From positions 62,001-126,000 of the forward strand of contig CALABJ010000014.1 in the NCBI GenBank assembly GCA_937885645.1: 64,000 nucleotides of DNA. Direction: 5' to 3'. Origin of the DNA: RGIG4097 sp937885645. GTDB lineage: Bacteria > Bacillota > Clostridia > Christensenellales > CAG-917. Position numbers and translations under genes: made by a program. Below the pieces are notes generated by a model. That model was not told where the DNA came from, did not search any database, and saw nothing but the letters and a program-made list of their open reading frames with translations. Shown piece by piece: positions 7,771 through 16,624 of this stretch. Every line of letters starts with the position of its first letter. Within the stretch, counting starts at the first letter, position 1.

Positions 7771-10047
7771 TCATATTGCAAGGATCCGCAACACCAAAAC
7801 CGTGCAGTCGTCTTCCGCCCCACGGGATAGCGCCCCAAGAAGAAGTTTGTCCGCCAAGGTTTGAGGATTTGTGGTGTGAGCCTCGTCCACAACGTCCACA
7901 ACACCGTTTTCACCGAGAGCATCAACCACTCCATCTGTGGCAAGGACGAGCATATCCCCGTCATACAGCTGGTGTCTTGCGGTTGTGGGCGCAATTCTGT
8001 CCACTATGCCAAGGGGCGGAGTGTCTGCACGCAACACTTCCACTGCGGATTTTCGCAAGATAAACCCTGAGGCTGCCCCCATTTTGATGATGTCAACACC
8101 GCCGAGGGCAAGGTCAACCACCGCAATATCAAGGGCGGAAAAATTATCCTCACTGACAAGGCATAAAAGTTGATTTACTAGGGATAATATCAACCCCTCC
8201 TCAAAGCCTGCACGATAGAAATTCTCAATCATGCTGAGAGATTTTTTTGAGGCAATAGAGGCCTTTTCACCACTGCCCATACCGTCTGACAAGGCAAATA
8301 TCCGCTTGTTCATAGAGGGTGAAAGCACTGCCATGCTATCCCCCGACACCTCTTCGCCGTCACGGCGTTTTTCCGCAACACCGTATGCCACTTGAAATAC
8401 GGGTGCAGTCACCAAATGTACAGTCTTTTCCTCTCCGCGGTCTGTGACTTTTTCAATGACGTAGGGGTTTTGAAGACAGTTGGATACAGTTTTTGTCAGC
8501 ATGGTCTTTTCTGCGTCTACATCGCGGACAGTGAGAGCAACTCGTGACGATGCGCCCTTTCCTGCCACAACAGTTTCAGTGGCAACGATGTTGTGTTTCA
8601 TCAGCTCGTTTTCAATGCGCTCTTCCACATCACCTCCAAAAGTGAGGTTTTTGCCACACTCCTTTGACAGAGATTCAAGCACCAACGACATACCGGCAAA
8701 CTGGGCGGACATTGTCTTTTTGCAGTTGAAAAGTTCACGGCTTCCTGCAATCTTTGATTTGTAGGCTTCGCCGGCGTTGTTGATGACTGAGATGAGGTTG
8801 TGGGTTTTGATGCACCTTGACGAAATGAAGTTGGGCACGTCAAGTATGGTTGCTTTGTTTCTTGTGAGCGTGGCTTCGCACATGCCTTCAAGGACAGACG
8901 AGGTGTCACCACCAAGAGCGGAAAAACACTTCTTCCTTTCACTACACTTGCCACAATAGTTTTTGGCAATCTCCTTTGACAGCCGTTTTGCGGTGTATGG
9001 ATTTTTGTCATTGTCCTCATCGTCAAGTTGCTCGGCAAGGTCCAAAAACACATCGCTGACGGATAGCAACCTATTTGACAGATTTGTCCTGTCACGATTG
9101 ACCATGGCGCAAAGTGACTCCGCTTTATCCCTTGATGGGCGAGGAAATTTGCTCCTTATATCTCTCGGCAAAAAGCCGTAGGCAAATCCACCAATGAGAG
9201 TCATCACCGCCCCTTGATAGCCAAGGTCACCTATCTTCAAAAGCCAAAATCCTATCATCAAAACCGCCATAGACACGGCCGGGATAAACCTATGAAATGA
9301 GGTGAGCGCTGTTGCTACAAAACCAAGCAACACACTGACTCCAACAAGCGAAAAGTCAAAGCTATCTAACACTGCACCCAATGAAAACAACACACTGACA
9401 AGTATGGCATTTCGACCACTTCCGCCGTAGGCAAAGCACATTATCACAAAGGGCAAAATGAGGAAATACAGATTGAAGCCATACACACTGACACCGTGGC
9501 AAGCATATGCAAATGCCACTGCAAAGATTGCAGTGCAAATATGCTCATCCAGCGTAAATCGGCACTTTATACCTCTGATTAGCACTGCATAACATGCGTT
9601 TGTGCAACATAAAGCAAAAACAACTGACAGCACAACAGTCAGTGCAAAGCGCAGTCCATCACCAAAAAGCAATAGTCTTGTGACACTTTCAGCAAGGGCG
9701 GAAATCAAGGTGCAAAACACCACCGCCCACACAGGCACGTTCTTTTTGAAGCGGGTGTACAGGAAATATAAAACGGCAAAAACAACAGGTGGAACTGCAA
9801 GAAACATCATAGTCCACCAACTGTCCAAAAACACCATACCTGCCACCACAAACATAGGGGCTGTGATGATGAGATTTTGCCGTGCAAAAGTGAGCCCTGT
9901 AAACAATCCTAGCGCAAGGGCAAAGCCAGTCTTTCCTGTTGAAAAAAACAATATCATCAACAGAAACTCCGCCGTGTATCGCAGTGCTACGTAGGGGCTG
10001 ACAAGGTATGCCCGTTGTCTTTTTTTCTTTCTCAAACCTGATTGCAT
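7771..10047 (-). CDS. spoIIE: Stage II sporulation protein E (SpoIIE), membrane PP2C phosphatase
   Basis: About 758 residues with the SpoIIE plan: roughly ten membrane spans in the first ~320 residues, a regulatory/linker region with a cysteine cluster (YCGKCSERKKCF), and a C-terminal PP2C-type phosphatase with FALSDGMGSGEKAS, GAASGFI, LVLATDGVVDAL and GAEDDCTVLVL supplying the metal aspartates. SpoIIE dephosphorylates the anti-anti-sigma factor SpoIIAA and so activates sigma F in the forespore. Its presence supports an endospore-forming host. An in-frame ATG at 10092 lies within a terminator-like stem, so ATG 10047 is preferred. TTTGTCGTA at 10100-10108 is one base from a Spo0A box, which is suggestive only. 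Confidence 0.93.
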   Translation of the reverse strand: MQSGLRKKKRQRAYLVSPYVALRYTAEFLLMILFFSTGKTGFALALGLFTGLTFARQNLIITAPMFVVAGMVFLDSWWTMMFLAVPPVVFAVLYFLYTRFKKNVPVWAVVFCTLISALAESVTRLLLFGDGLRFALTVVLSVVFALCCTNACYAVLIRGIKCRFTLDEHICTAIFAVAFAYACHGVSVYGFNLYFLILPFVIMCFAYGGSGRNAILVSVLFSLGAVLDSFDFSLVGVSVLLGFVATALTSFHRFIPAVSMAVLMIGFWLLKIGDLGYQGAVMTLIGGFAYGFLPRDIRSKFPRPSRDKAESLCAMVNRDRTNLSNRLLSVSDVFLDLAEQLDDEDNDKNPYTAKRLSKEIAKNYCGKCSERKKCFSALGGDTSSVLEGMCEATLTRNKATILDVPNFISSRCIKTHNLISVINNAGEAYKSKIAGSRELFNCKKTMSAQFAGMSLVLESLSKECGKNLTFGGDVEERIENELMKHNIVATETVVAGKGASSRVALTVRDVDAEKTMLTKTVSNCLQNPYVIEKVTDRGEEKTVHLVTAPVFQVAYGVAEKRRDGEEVSGDSMAVLSPSMNKRIFALSDGMGSGEKASIASKKSLSMIENFYRAGFEEGLILSLVNQLLCLVSEDNFSALDIAVVDLALGGVDIIKMGAASGFILRKSAVEVLRADTPPLGIVDRIAPTTARHQLYDGDMLVLATDGVVDALGENGVVDVVDEAHTTNPQTLADKLLLGALSRGAEDDCTVLVLRILAI

Positions 10048-10063
10048 ACCAAAATTTTGCAAC

Positions 10064-10095
10064 AAAAAAACCGCGCATCCTTTCGGTTGCACGGT
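10064..10095 (-). terminator. Terminator between the yerC-like gene and spoIIE
   Basis: ACCGCGCA (10070-10077) pairs with TGCACGGT (10088-10095) with one mismatch, and the minus strand continues into seven T (10064-10070). It lies upstream of the chosen spoIIE start, so spoIIE either has its own promoter or depends on read-through. Confidence 0.6.
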
Positions 10096-10124
10096 GGATT
10101 TTGTCGTATTCTTTTGTTTTATGA

Positions 10125-10451
10125 TTATTCCTCTGCGCTTTCTTCTGTTGCAGGCTCTGTTGCCTCTTCTGCGCCCTCTGCGGCCTCTCTTTGCTCTGCT
10201 ACTAGTCTGCGGAGAATGTCGCTATAGCCACCACTTCCGTGACGTATACAACGTGACACACGGGACAATGTTGCAGATGATATTTCTGTTTTTTGTATGA
10301 CTTGATTGTAGGTTGCGCCGTCAAGGAACATTTGTGCGGCTTCTACACGTTGCTCCATTTTTTCGATTTCTGCGTAGGTGCAGAGATCATCAAAAAATGC
10401 TTCTACTTCTTCGGCTGTATTAAGTTTTGCAAAAATTTCAAAAAGATTCAT
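10125..10451 (-). CDS. YerC/YecD family TrpR-like transcription regulator
   Basis: A 108-residue TrpR-superfamily protein. Residues 18-75 (AFFDDLCTYAEIEKMEQRVEAA then YNQVIQKTEISSATLSRVSRCI) contain the helix-turn-helix typical of the YerC/YecD family found next to unrelated housekeeping genes in Bacillota. The C terminus is a low-complexity acidic tail rich in Glu and Ala. The regulated genes are unknown. ATG 10451 is chosen over ATG 10463 because GAGG lies 7 bases upstream of it. Aromatic amino acid control by analogy with TrpR is not supported by any neighbour. Confidence 0.85.
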   Translation of the reverse strand: MNLFEIFAKLNTAEEVEAFFDDLCTYAEIEKMEQRVEAAQMFLDGATYNQVIQKTEISSATLSRVSRCIRHGSGGYSDILRRLVAEQREAAEGAEEATEPATEESAEE

Positions 10452-10602
10452 AGGTTGCCTCATTTATACCTATATTTTACTCTTTTTCTTTAAGAAAGTA
10501 AAGTGTTAAAGTGATTTTGTGGAATAATTTGTGCAAATATATGACAATTTTTTGATTTGTGTTTAATATTTTTCGCACCTGCGCGAGAAAAGCGGATTAT
10601 TG

Positions 10603-10631
10603 TTGACAGCAAGTCATGGTTGTCTTATAAT
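10603..10631 (+). promoter_or_regulatory. Consensus sigma-70-type promoter
   Basis: TTGACA (10603-10608), 17-base spacer, TATAAT (10626-10631). Both hexamers are perfect, and GAAGG lies 6 bases before the ATG at 10648, so transcription starts only about 10 bases ahead of the gene. Confidence 0.9.
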
Positions 10632-10647
10632 TTTTTGAGAAGGATAT

Positions 10648-11040
10648 ATGGAACTTATTTTTTCACCCTCAATGACTGAAAGACAAAACAATGCCTTTCT
10701 TGAACTGATGGACACTGCGCGTGTTTTGCTTCACAGCAACAAATCTGCCGAACAATGCATCGTTGCCTTCACCGACAGTGGTGACATTGTCCATCTCCTC
10801 AGCAACCCGATTGGTGATCCTCTTCATCAAGACGGGGACTTTTTTGATGATCTTATCGCCTCATCACACACTTTTCTTCCCTTCATACTTTGCCTTTGGC
10901 GTGATGGCACTCCGGATCTTCCTTCTTATCAATTCAGAACGCGTTTAAGGGCCGTTGACCCCAGAAACGATGACTCACTCATCTTTGTCAACACAGACGC
11001 AGGGATTTCCCTTAGAGCTCTCAAAACGTCCATGCGTTGA
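10648..11040 (+). CDS. Uncharacterised 130-residue protein
   Basis: A soluble 130-residue protein that I do not recognise. It has no signal peptide, membrane span or clear motif; the composition is ordinary, with a hydrophobic central segment (TFLPFILCLWRDG). It stands alone on the plus strand with a perfect promoter, a good ribosome binding site and a strong terminator directly after it, and its codon use matches the neighbours, so it is a genuine and probably well-expressed gene. It is flanked by the yerC-like gene and the end of the opp operon, neither of which suggests a role. Confidence 0.75.
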   Translation: MELIFSPSMTERQNNAFLELMDTARVLLHSNKSAEQCIVAFTDSGDIVHLLSNPIGDPLHQDGDFFDDLIASSHTFLPFILCLWRDGTPDLPSYQFRTRLRAVDPRNDDSLIFVNTDAGISLRALKTSMR

Positions 11041-11088
11041 TGGTTGGACACTTTATTTCAGATTTCTACTTGCAATAGATGAACAAAT

Positions 11089-11118
11089 AAAAACGGACAA
11101 TTGCTTGTCCGTTTTTTT
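11089..11118. terminator. Bidirectional terminator
   Basis: AAAACGGACAA (11090-11100) and TTGTCCGTTTT (11105-11115) form an 11-bp stem with a 4-base loop, with A residues on the left and seven T on the right. It ends the plus-strand 130-residue gene and the minus-strand opp-DUF3899 transcript. Confidence 0.92.
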
Positions 11119-11120
11119 CT

Positions 11121-11531
11121 TTAAAATGCGAATTTGTACACCAAGTATGACACTGCGGTCAGTATGGCAAATACGCCACCTATTATAAGCAAATGATTGA
11201 CTTCCCTCTTTTTTCTCTTTTCAGCCACTCTTTCTTTGTATTCGTGGAACTCTTCTTTCTTGTGCCAATCGCGTTTGCGGTTGGTGAATTTTTGAGTCCA
11301 AAGAGACATTGAATAACCAAGTCCATCAAATACCCCTTGCTTGCCAGTCCATACAATCAAACTGACTCCGAGGAATAGTGCTGCCACAACGAAAAATCCA
11401 TCACAGACGAATCTCATTGTTTCTTGGCCAGACAGATCTTTTGTAAACACGCCATTTCCACCGCAAACACCCAATATGATTGCAAGTGCAACTACGAAGG
11501 AAATGGAATAAGTAAGTAGCCCTTTTTTCAC
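11121..11531 (-). CDS. DUF3899 family small membrane protein
   Basis: A 136-residue membrane protein matching DUF3899 by layout: two N-terminal spans (residues 5-24 and 45-64), a basic cytoplasmic stretch (FTNRKRDWHKKEEFHEYKER) and a third span at the C terminus (112-132). The function of the family is not known. It lies 9 bases downstream of oppF and just ahead of the terminator, so it is the last gene of the opp transcript. A link to peptide uptake is only inferred from this position. Confidence 0.8.
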   Translation of the reverse strand: MKKGLLTYSISFVVALAIILGVCGGNGVFTKDLSGQETMRFVCDGFFVVAALFLGVSLIVWTGKQGVFDGLGYSMSLWTQKFTNRKRDWHKKEEFHEYKERVAEKRKKREVNHLLIIGGVFAILTAVSYLVYKFAF

Positions 11532-11540
11532 TTCTTTATC

Positions 11541-12845
11541 CTAATCCTGTGCCAGAATCTCTTGATATTTCTTGAATTCAGCATCGTTGCAAGACACGAA
11601 GTGTCCGGGAGCAACTTCTCTGAAACTGGGCTTGTCCACTGAATAATCGTGGTCTGCGAGAGGGTTATAGACGATACGAGTTCTCTTCTTTTCGTAAATA
11701 GGGTCAGGAAGAGGAATTGCTGACAACAGTGATCTTGTGTAAGGATGCAGAGGATGTTTGAACAACTCTTCTGATGTGGTCAATTCCACCATATTGCCGA
11801 AATACATAACTGCGATACGATCGGAGAAGTATTTGACGACTGAAAGGTCGTGAGCGATGAAGAGAATGGTCAGTCCAAGTTCATGGCGGAGATCATTCAG
11901 AAGGTTGATGACCTGTGCTTGAATTGACACGTCAAGAGCACTGACAGGTTCGTCTGCAATGATGAGTTCGGGGTTCATGATGATTGCTCTTGCAACACCA
12001 ATACGTTGTCTTTGTCCGCCGGAGAATTCATGAGGATATCTGCCTGCGTGTTCTCTGACAAGACCGACCTTTTCAAGGACTTCATAAACCTTTTCGTCAA
12101 TGACTTTCTTGTCGCGGATGCCCTTGATGATAAGGCCTTCTGCGATGATTTCTCTGACAGTCATACGGGGGTCAAGGGATGCAATAGGATCTTGGAAAAC
12201 CATTTGGATCTTGGTGACCAAACGCTCTTTTCTTGCAAGATTGTATGCCTTGACAAAGTTTTTGAGGGTTTCTTTATACTCAGGAGACTTCTTGTCCAGC
12301 TCTTTGAGCTTGGGAAGATACTCTGCCTTGACAGCTGCGACATGTTCCTTTGCGTACATCTTGTCGCACTTCTTGTGATCCTTCTTTGCGGATCTGATTT
12401 TTGCAGTTTCTTCTTTTACCACTGCAAGGCATTTTTTAAATTCGGCCTTGACATCGGGTTTTTCTTCCTCTTTCTTTGTTTTGAGGACTTTAAGGAGTTC
12501 TGCAAATGCTGCCTTGATGTTGTCTTTGTACACCTTTGTGCCTGCGCAGATACGTCTGTCGCCAAAATACACGTTGCCAGATGTACAATCATAAAGCTTG
12601 ATAATGCTTCTGCCCGTGGTGGTTTTACCACAACCAGATTCGCCAACCAAACCGAAAACTTCGCCTTTTTTGATTTCGAAGTTCACGTTGTTGACTGCCT
12701 TCAATGTGGCTTGACCCAGTTTGAAATATTGGCAGAGATTTTCAACCTTCAAAAGAGTTTCGTCGCTGATGACGCGCTTTTCAGGTGTTGATTCAACAGT
12801 TTCTTCTTGGAGAAGGACTTCTTGTTCGTTCAAAAGTTCACTCAT
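11541..12845 (-). CDS. oppF: Oligopeptide ABC transporter ATP-binding protein OppF with internal insertion
   Basis: One of the two ATPases that power oligopeptide import. Walker A GESGCGKTT (68-76), Q-loop VFQDPIASLDPRM (from 216), signature SGGQRQRIGVARA and Walker B LIIADEPVSALD are intact, followed by the C-terminal oligopeptide-transporter extension. The family is usually about 310-330 residues; this one is 434 because a Lys/Glu-rich, probably helical segment of about 105 residues (roughly 100-208) sits between the ABC beta-domain and the Q-loop, where normally some 20-25 residues are found. The N terminus also has ~30 extra residues. It follows oppD by 2 bases. Active ATPase residues are preserved, so it should be functional. 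Confidence 0.92.
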   Translation of the reverse strand: MSELLNEQEVLLQEETVESTPEKRVISDETLLKVENLCQYFKLGQATLKAVNNVNFEIKKGEVFGLVGESGCGKTTTGRSIIKLYDCTSGNVYFGDRRICAGTKVYKDNIKAAFAELLKVLKTKKEEEKPDVKAEFKKCLAVVKEETAKIRSAKKDHKKCDKMYAKEHVAAVKAEYLPKLKELDKKSPEYKETLKNFVKAYNLARKERLVTKIQMVFQDPIASLDPRMTVREIIAEGLIIKGIRDKKVIDEKVYEVLEKVGLVREHAGRYPHEFSGGQRQRIGVARAIIMNPELIIADEPVSALDVSIQAQVINLLNDLRHELGLTILFIAHDLSVVKYFSDRIAVMYFGNMVELTTSEELFKHPLHPYTRSLLSAIPLPDPIYEKKRTRIVYNPLADHDYSVDKPSFREVAPGHFVSCNDAEFKKYQEILAQD

Positions 12846-12847
12846 AA

Positions 12848-15034
12848 TCAGTTTTCTCCTCCTTCTTTGTTTTCTTTAGCAGTTGCAAGCTCTTGATTGA
12901 GTTTCTTCATGCGATTGATACGTGATGAAACTGTCTTGGGAAGATCCACTTTGGGTGCATCGGGGTGCAAGAGCCAAGTTGCTGCGGAGTGTGTATCGCT
13001 GATCTTGAACATGGGAGGTTGCATTTCGAAGTCAATCTTCATTGCATACTTATTACGTGCTGCAAATGCGTCGCCCTTGGGAGGATAGATCATGTTGGGA
13101 GGTGTGCCGGGGATGGCTTCCAACTTCTCGTTTGTATCAAGGTCAGGCATTGATGAAAGAAGTGCCCAAGTGTAAGGATGTGCAGGTGCGTAGAACACGT
13201 CTTCTGCGGTGCCCATTTCAACGATCTTGCCTGCGTACATAACTGCAATACGGTCAGCCATGTTTGCAACAACACCGAGGTCGTGGGTGATGAAGATGAT
13301 GGACAGGTTTCTTTCCTTCTTGATCTTGTTGATGAGTTCAAGGATTTGTGCTTGAATGGTCACGTCAAGAGCGGTTGTAGGTTCGTCGCAAATGAGGATG
13401 TCAGGGTTTGCAGCAAGTGCAATTGCGATGACGATACGTTGACGCATACCACCTGAGAATTGGAAAGGATATTGACGGTATCTCTTTTTAGGTTCAGGGA
13501 TACCAACTTCTTCCATAAGTTTCAGTGCTCTGCTCTTTGCAATACGCTTTGTGACACGATATGCAACTGCTTGTGCTTTTTCCTTGAGGAAGTCGATCAT
13601 TGCCACTGCTTCTTTGTCAAGGTCATAGTTGTCCTTGGTTGCGATAGCATTTTTGAATGAATCTGCAAGCTTGTCAACGACATGGAGGATGTTTTCTCTT
13701 GCCATATCTACATCAACAATCTTTGCGGGGATGACACTATAATCAGGTGTCTTGCCCTTTGCAATGATCTTGTCATATTTTGCCTTTTCCTTTGCATAAC
13801 GCTTTTCTTCTTTTGCGTTTGAAGGACCTGCTGCAAAATAGTTGTTGATTGCGCGGTTAATACTTGACTTGAAGGTGTATGCTGTTGAATCCTTGACAAG
13901 AGCAAGTTTGTCAATTGCTGCAGAAACTGCATCGACAAGTTGCTTTGCAATTTCCTTTGCTGTGTTTTTGTCAATTGCGGGATCAGCAAGTTTTGCACGG
14001 ACTGAATCCACAACGCTCAGTGTTGTGGCCTTGTTGTCAAGTGAGCAGTTGCGTGAATATTCAAGACCCTTCTTTGCATCTTCGATGAATGCAAGCATGA
14101 AGTTGTCGTCAAGATATTTGCGGAGATAGACGTTGAGCTCTTCTGTGGGCACTGAGGGCAGTTCTTCCTTGCCAAAAGTAAGGAAGTATGCCAGTGCGAA
14201 ATAGTTGGGTGACAGCTTTGCTGCGCCCTCTTTCAGTTCTGCAAGGAGAGCTTTCAAAGGTTCTACACATGCATCATAATTCTTTGCACGCACGCAACCT
14301 TTTGCTGCTTGTTTGAAGTTGTCAACAAGGGTCAAAACGTTTGCACTGCAAACATATTCATGTTCTGCCTTGGTTGCAGTAGAAACGATGTTGCGCTTTT
14401 CATTGCCGAAGTCGCTGACTGCTTTCTTTTCAATGTGGAAGAGCAAATCTTCGATGTATTCAATTGCAAGATTTGCGTTGGTATGAGCATTGTTGTATGC
14501 GCCTTCCAATTTAAGATGGAGCTTTTCAAAGGTGTTGAAATCTGCAATCTTTTGTTTGTTGATCTTGCCTTGTTCGCTCTTTTCATCAACACCCATTGCA
14601 CCGTTCATTGCATTCAAGAGGTTCTTGATGGTGCGGTTGAACACAACTCTTGACTCACGTCTATTTGCACGATTCTTGAGGATCATCGCTTCGGTAAGTT
14701 GCATGCCGATGCGGTTGATGGGGTCGAGTGCTGACAAAGGATCTTGGAAGATCATTGCAATCTTGTCGCCACGGAGTTTATGGAAATCTTCTTCATTGAT
14801 TTGGAGAAGGTCCATACCATCGTAGATGATTTCACCGCTTTCAATGATTGCATTGACGGCTGAAATGCCGATGATTGCTTTGTTGGTGACTGACTTTCCT
14901 GAACCGGATTCGCCAACGATTGCAAGGGTTTCACCCTTGTAAAGGTCAAAGTCTATGCCGCGGACAGCTTGAACTTTGCCTGCGTCGGTACGGAAAGATA
15001 TTCTAAGGTTCTTGACTTCAAGTTTCTTTTCCAT
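12848..15034 (-). CDS. oppD: Oligopeptide ABC transporter ATP-binding protein OppD with ~380-residue insertion
   Basis: Partner ATPase of OppF. Walker A GESGSGKS (41-48), Q-loop IFQDPLSALDP (95-105), signature FSGGMRQRIVIA (526-537), Walker B ILICDEPTTALD (546-557) and the C-terminal extension ending the oligopeptide class are present. The protein is 728 residues; normal OppD is about 330-350. The surplus is one continuous, mostly helical charged block between residue ~120 (after the Q-loop) and ~500, precisely in the helical subdomain that couples to the membrane subunits. Reading frame is open throughout with codon use like the rest of the operon, so this is a real insertion and not a frameshift artefact. 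Confidence 0.92.
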   Translation of the reverse strand: MEKKLEVKNLRISFRTDAGKVQAVRGIDFDLYKGETLAIVGESGSGKSVTNKAIIGISAVNAIIESGEIIYDGMDLLQINEEDFHKLRGDKIAMIFQDPLSALDPINRIGMQLTEAMILKNRANRRESRVVFNRTIKNLLNAMNGAMGVDEKSEQGKINKQKIADFNTFEKLHLKLEGAYNNAHTNANLAIEYIEDLLFHIEKKAVSDFGNEKRNIVSTATKAEHEYVCSANVLTLVDNFKQAAKGCVRAKNYDACVEPLKALLAELKEGAAKLSPNYFALAYFLTFGKEELPSVPTEELNVYLRKYLDDNFMLAFIEDAKKGLEYSRNCSLDNKATTLSVVDSVRAKLADPAIDKNTAKEIAKQLVDAVSAAIDKLALVKDSTAYTFKSSINRAINNYFAAGPSNAKEEKRYAKEKAKYDKIIAKGKTPDYSVIPAKIVDVDMARENILHVVDKLADSFKNAIATKDNYDLDKEAVAMIDFLKEKAQAVAYRVTKRIAKSRALKLMEEVGIPEPKKRYRQYPFQFSGGMRQRIVIAIALAANPDILICDEPTTALDVTIQAQILELINKIKKERNLSIIFITHDLGVVANMADRIAVMYAGKIVEMGTAEDVFYAPAHPYTWALLSSMPDLDTNEKLEAIPGTPPNMIYPPKGDAFAARNKYAMKIDFEMQPPMFKISDTHSAATWLLHPDAPKVDLPKTVSSRINRMKKLNQELATAKENKEGGEN

Positions 15035-15037
15035 AGT

Positions 15038-16624
15038 TTAGCCCTCCGATCCTCTAAGTGACGGGTTGAATGCATCTCTCAATCCGTTGCCGAACAAGTT
15101 GAATGAAATCATGAGAAGTGCCAAGAACAACGCGGGGAACAACAGCACGTGAGGCGCGCTGGTGACACAGCGATTGCCTTGCTCCATCAATGTACCAATT
15201 GTTGTGGTGTTGGAGCTTGACAAGTTGACAATTCCGAGGTATGTCAACATTGTTTCTGAACCAATGACGCCGGGGATAACAAGAACACTGCTTGTGACAA
15301 TGGTGCCCAATGAGTTGGGATAGATGTGTCTGAACATGATTCTTGCATCGCTTGCGCCGAGGGTGCGTGCTGCGAGCACATATTCTCTATTCTTGAAGCG
15401 GTAGAACTGCTTTCTGACAAGAGATGCTGTTCCAATCCAGCCTGTTGCCACAAATGCGATGATGAATGCAGGAACAACACCAACTTCATCAGCAATGTGC
15501 ACGTTGAACAATGTGACGACGATCATTGTGGGGATACCACTCAAAATGTCGCTGACACGTTCCAAGATCATGTCGGTTGCGCCACCATAATAGCCTTCGA
15601 TTGAGCCATAAATGGTGCCGATGAGCATATTCACGAATGCCACGCAGACAGCAAGCAACAATGAGAATCTTGCGCCCATGCCGATTGCATTGAAGATGTC
15701 TTGACCGTATTCGTTTGTGCCAAACAAATACATAGGTTCGTGGCCGTTTTTGTAGATGTAATATTCCCAGTAATTGATACGGCAGTCATAACCAGATTGG
15801 TTCTTCTTTGCGTATGCATAACCTGAGTTGGGCACTGATGCGTCATAGGGGTCAGATGCCACGCGGATTGAATTGTACTCTGAATACAATGTGCCGTTCT
15901 TTTGCATTGCATAGGCGGGCTTGAAGTTTCCGTTTGAATCAAATTCAGGGAGGCCCTTCAAGTTTTTGACCTTGTACCAGTAGTTTCCGCCTGCTTCAGG
16001 AGTGCTGGTCAATCCCTTGATTGTGTCAGGATTGAGAGCGGAGTCGCCTGCCAAATCCTTGTCTTCGACATAAGGATAAATGACTTGTCTGCCAGTTGCG
16101 TTTTGATATTCGCAAATCTTTGCGTAATCTTCTGATGTGACAGTGATTGTGTTGAGAACACCAAGTTGATAATAGGTGTTGATCTTCACTTTATAGTAGC
16201 GAGTTTCCTTTGCGCCCACTTTTTGCACTGATTCGCTGATGACTTCAACAATGGGGTCCAAACCTGTCTCTATGCCGATTGCACGGAGATAGTAGTACAT
16301 GGTTTCATTGACTTCTTTTGTTTGAGTTCCGCCCCAAAGTGCTGTCTTCTCTGCGGATTCTCTCCAGAAAGGAGGCTTGTTGATATAGAATTTGTCTCTG
16401 TCAGACAATTCATATTTTGATGCGAGAGGTGCTATGATTGCAAAGAGCACGAGAAGCAAAATGATGCATGCTGCGACGACGGAGCCTTTGTTCTTTTTGA
16501 ATCTTCTCCATGCGTCCTTGAAATAACCAACAGGTTTTGTTTCAAACTTTTGGTCATGAATGGTCGCATCACTTTGCGTCATTTCAAACATAGAGGCATC
16601 AATCTTATAATCTTTATTAAGCAT
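15038..16624 (-). CDS. oppC: Oligopeptide ABC transporter permease OppC with enlarged extracellular loop
   Basis: Second permease of the importer, 528 residues against about 300 usual. A cytoplasmic N terminus leads to membrane span 1 (GSVVAACIILLLVLFAIIAP, near 50-70), then about 230 residues predicted outside the cell, and then the canonical GTNEYGQDIFNAIGMGARFSL stretch that begins the binding-protein-dependent transport domain with five further spans and the EAA loop (REYVLAARTLGASDARIMFRHIYPNS). The additional segment is rich in Tyr, Asn and Asp. Being extracytoplasmic, it would face the equally enlarged OppA. It overlaps the oppB stop by one base. Confidence 0.92.
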   Translation of the reverse strand: MLNKDYKIDASMFEMTQSDATIHDQKFETKPVGYFKDAWRRFKKNKGSVVAACIILLLVLFAIIAPLASKYELSDRDKFYINKPPFWRESAEKTALWGGTQTKEVNETMYYYLRAIGIETGLDPIVEVISESVQKVGAKETRYYKVKINTYYQLGVLNTITVTSEDYAKICEYQNATGRQVIYPYVEDKDLAGDSALNPDTIKGLTSTPEAGGNYWYKVKNLKGLPEFDSNGNFKPAYAMQKNGTLYSEYNSIRVASDPYDASVPNSGYAYAKKNQSGYDCRINYWEYYIYKNGHEPMYLFGTNEYGQDIFNAIGMGARFSLLLAVCVAFVNMLIGTIYGSIEGYYGGATDMILERVSDILSGIPTMIVVTLFNVHIADEVGVVPAFIIAFVATGWIGTASLVRKQFYRFKNREYVLAARTLGASDARIMFRHIYPNSLGTIVTSSVLVIPGVIGSETMLTYLGIVNLSSSNTTTIGTLMEQGNRCVTSAPHVLLFPALFLALLMISFNLFGNGLRDAFNPSLRGSEG

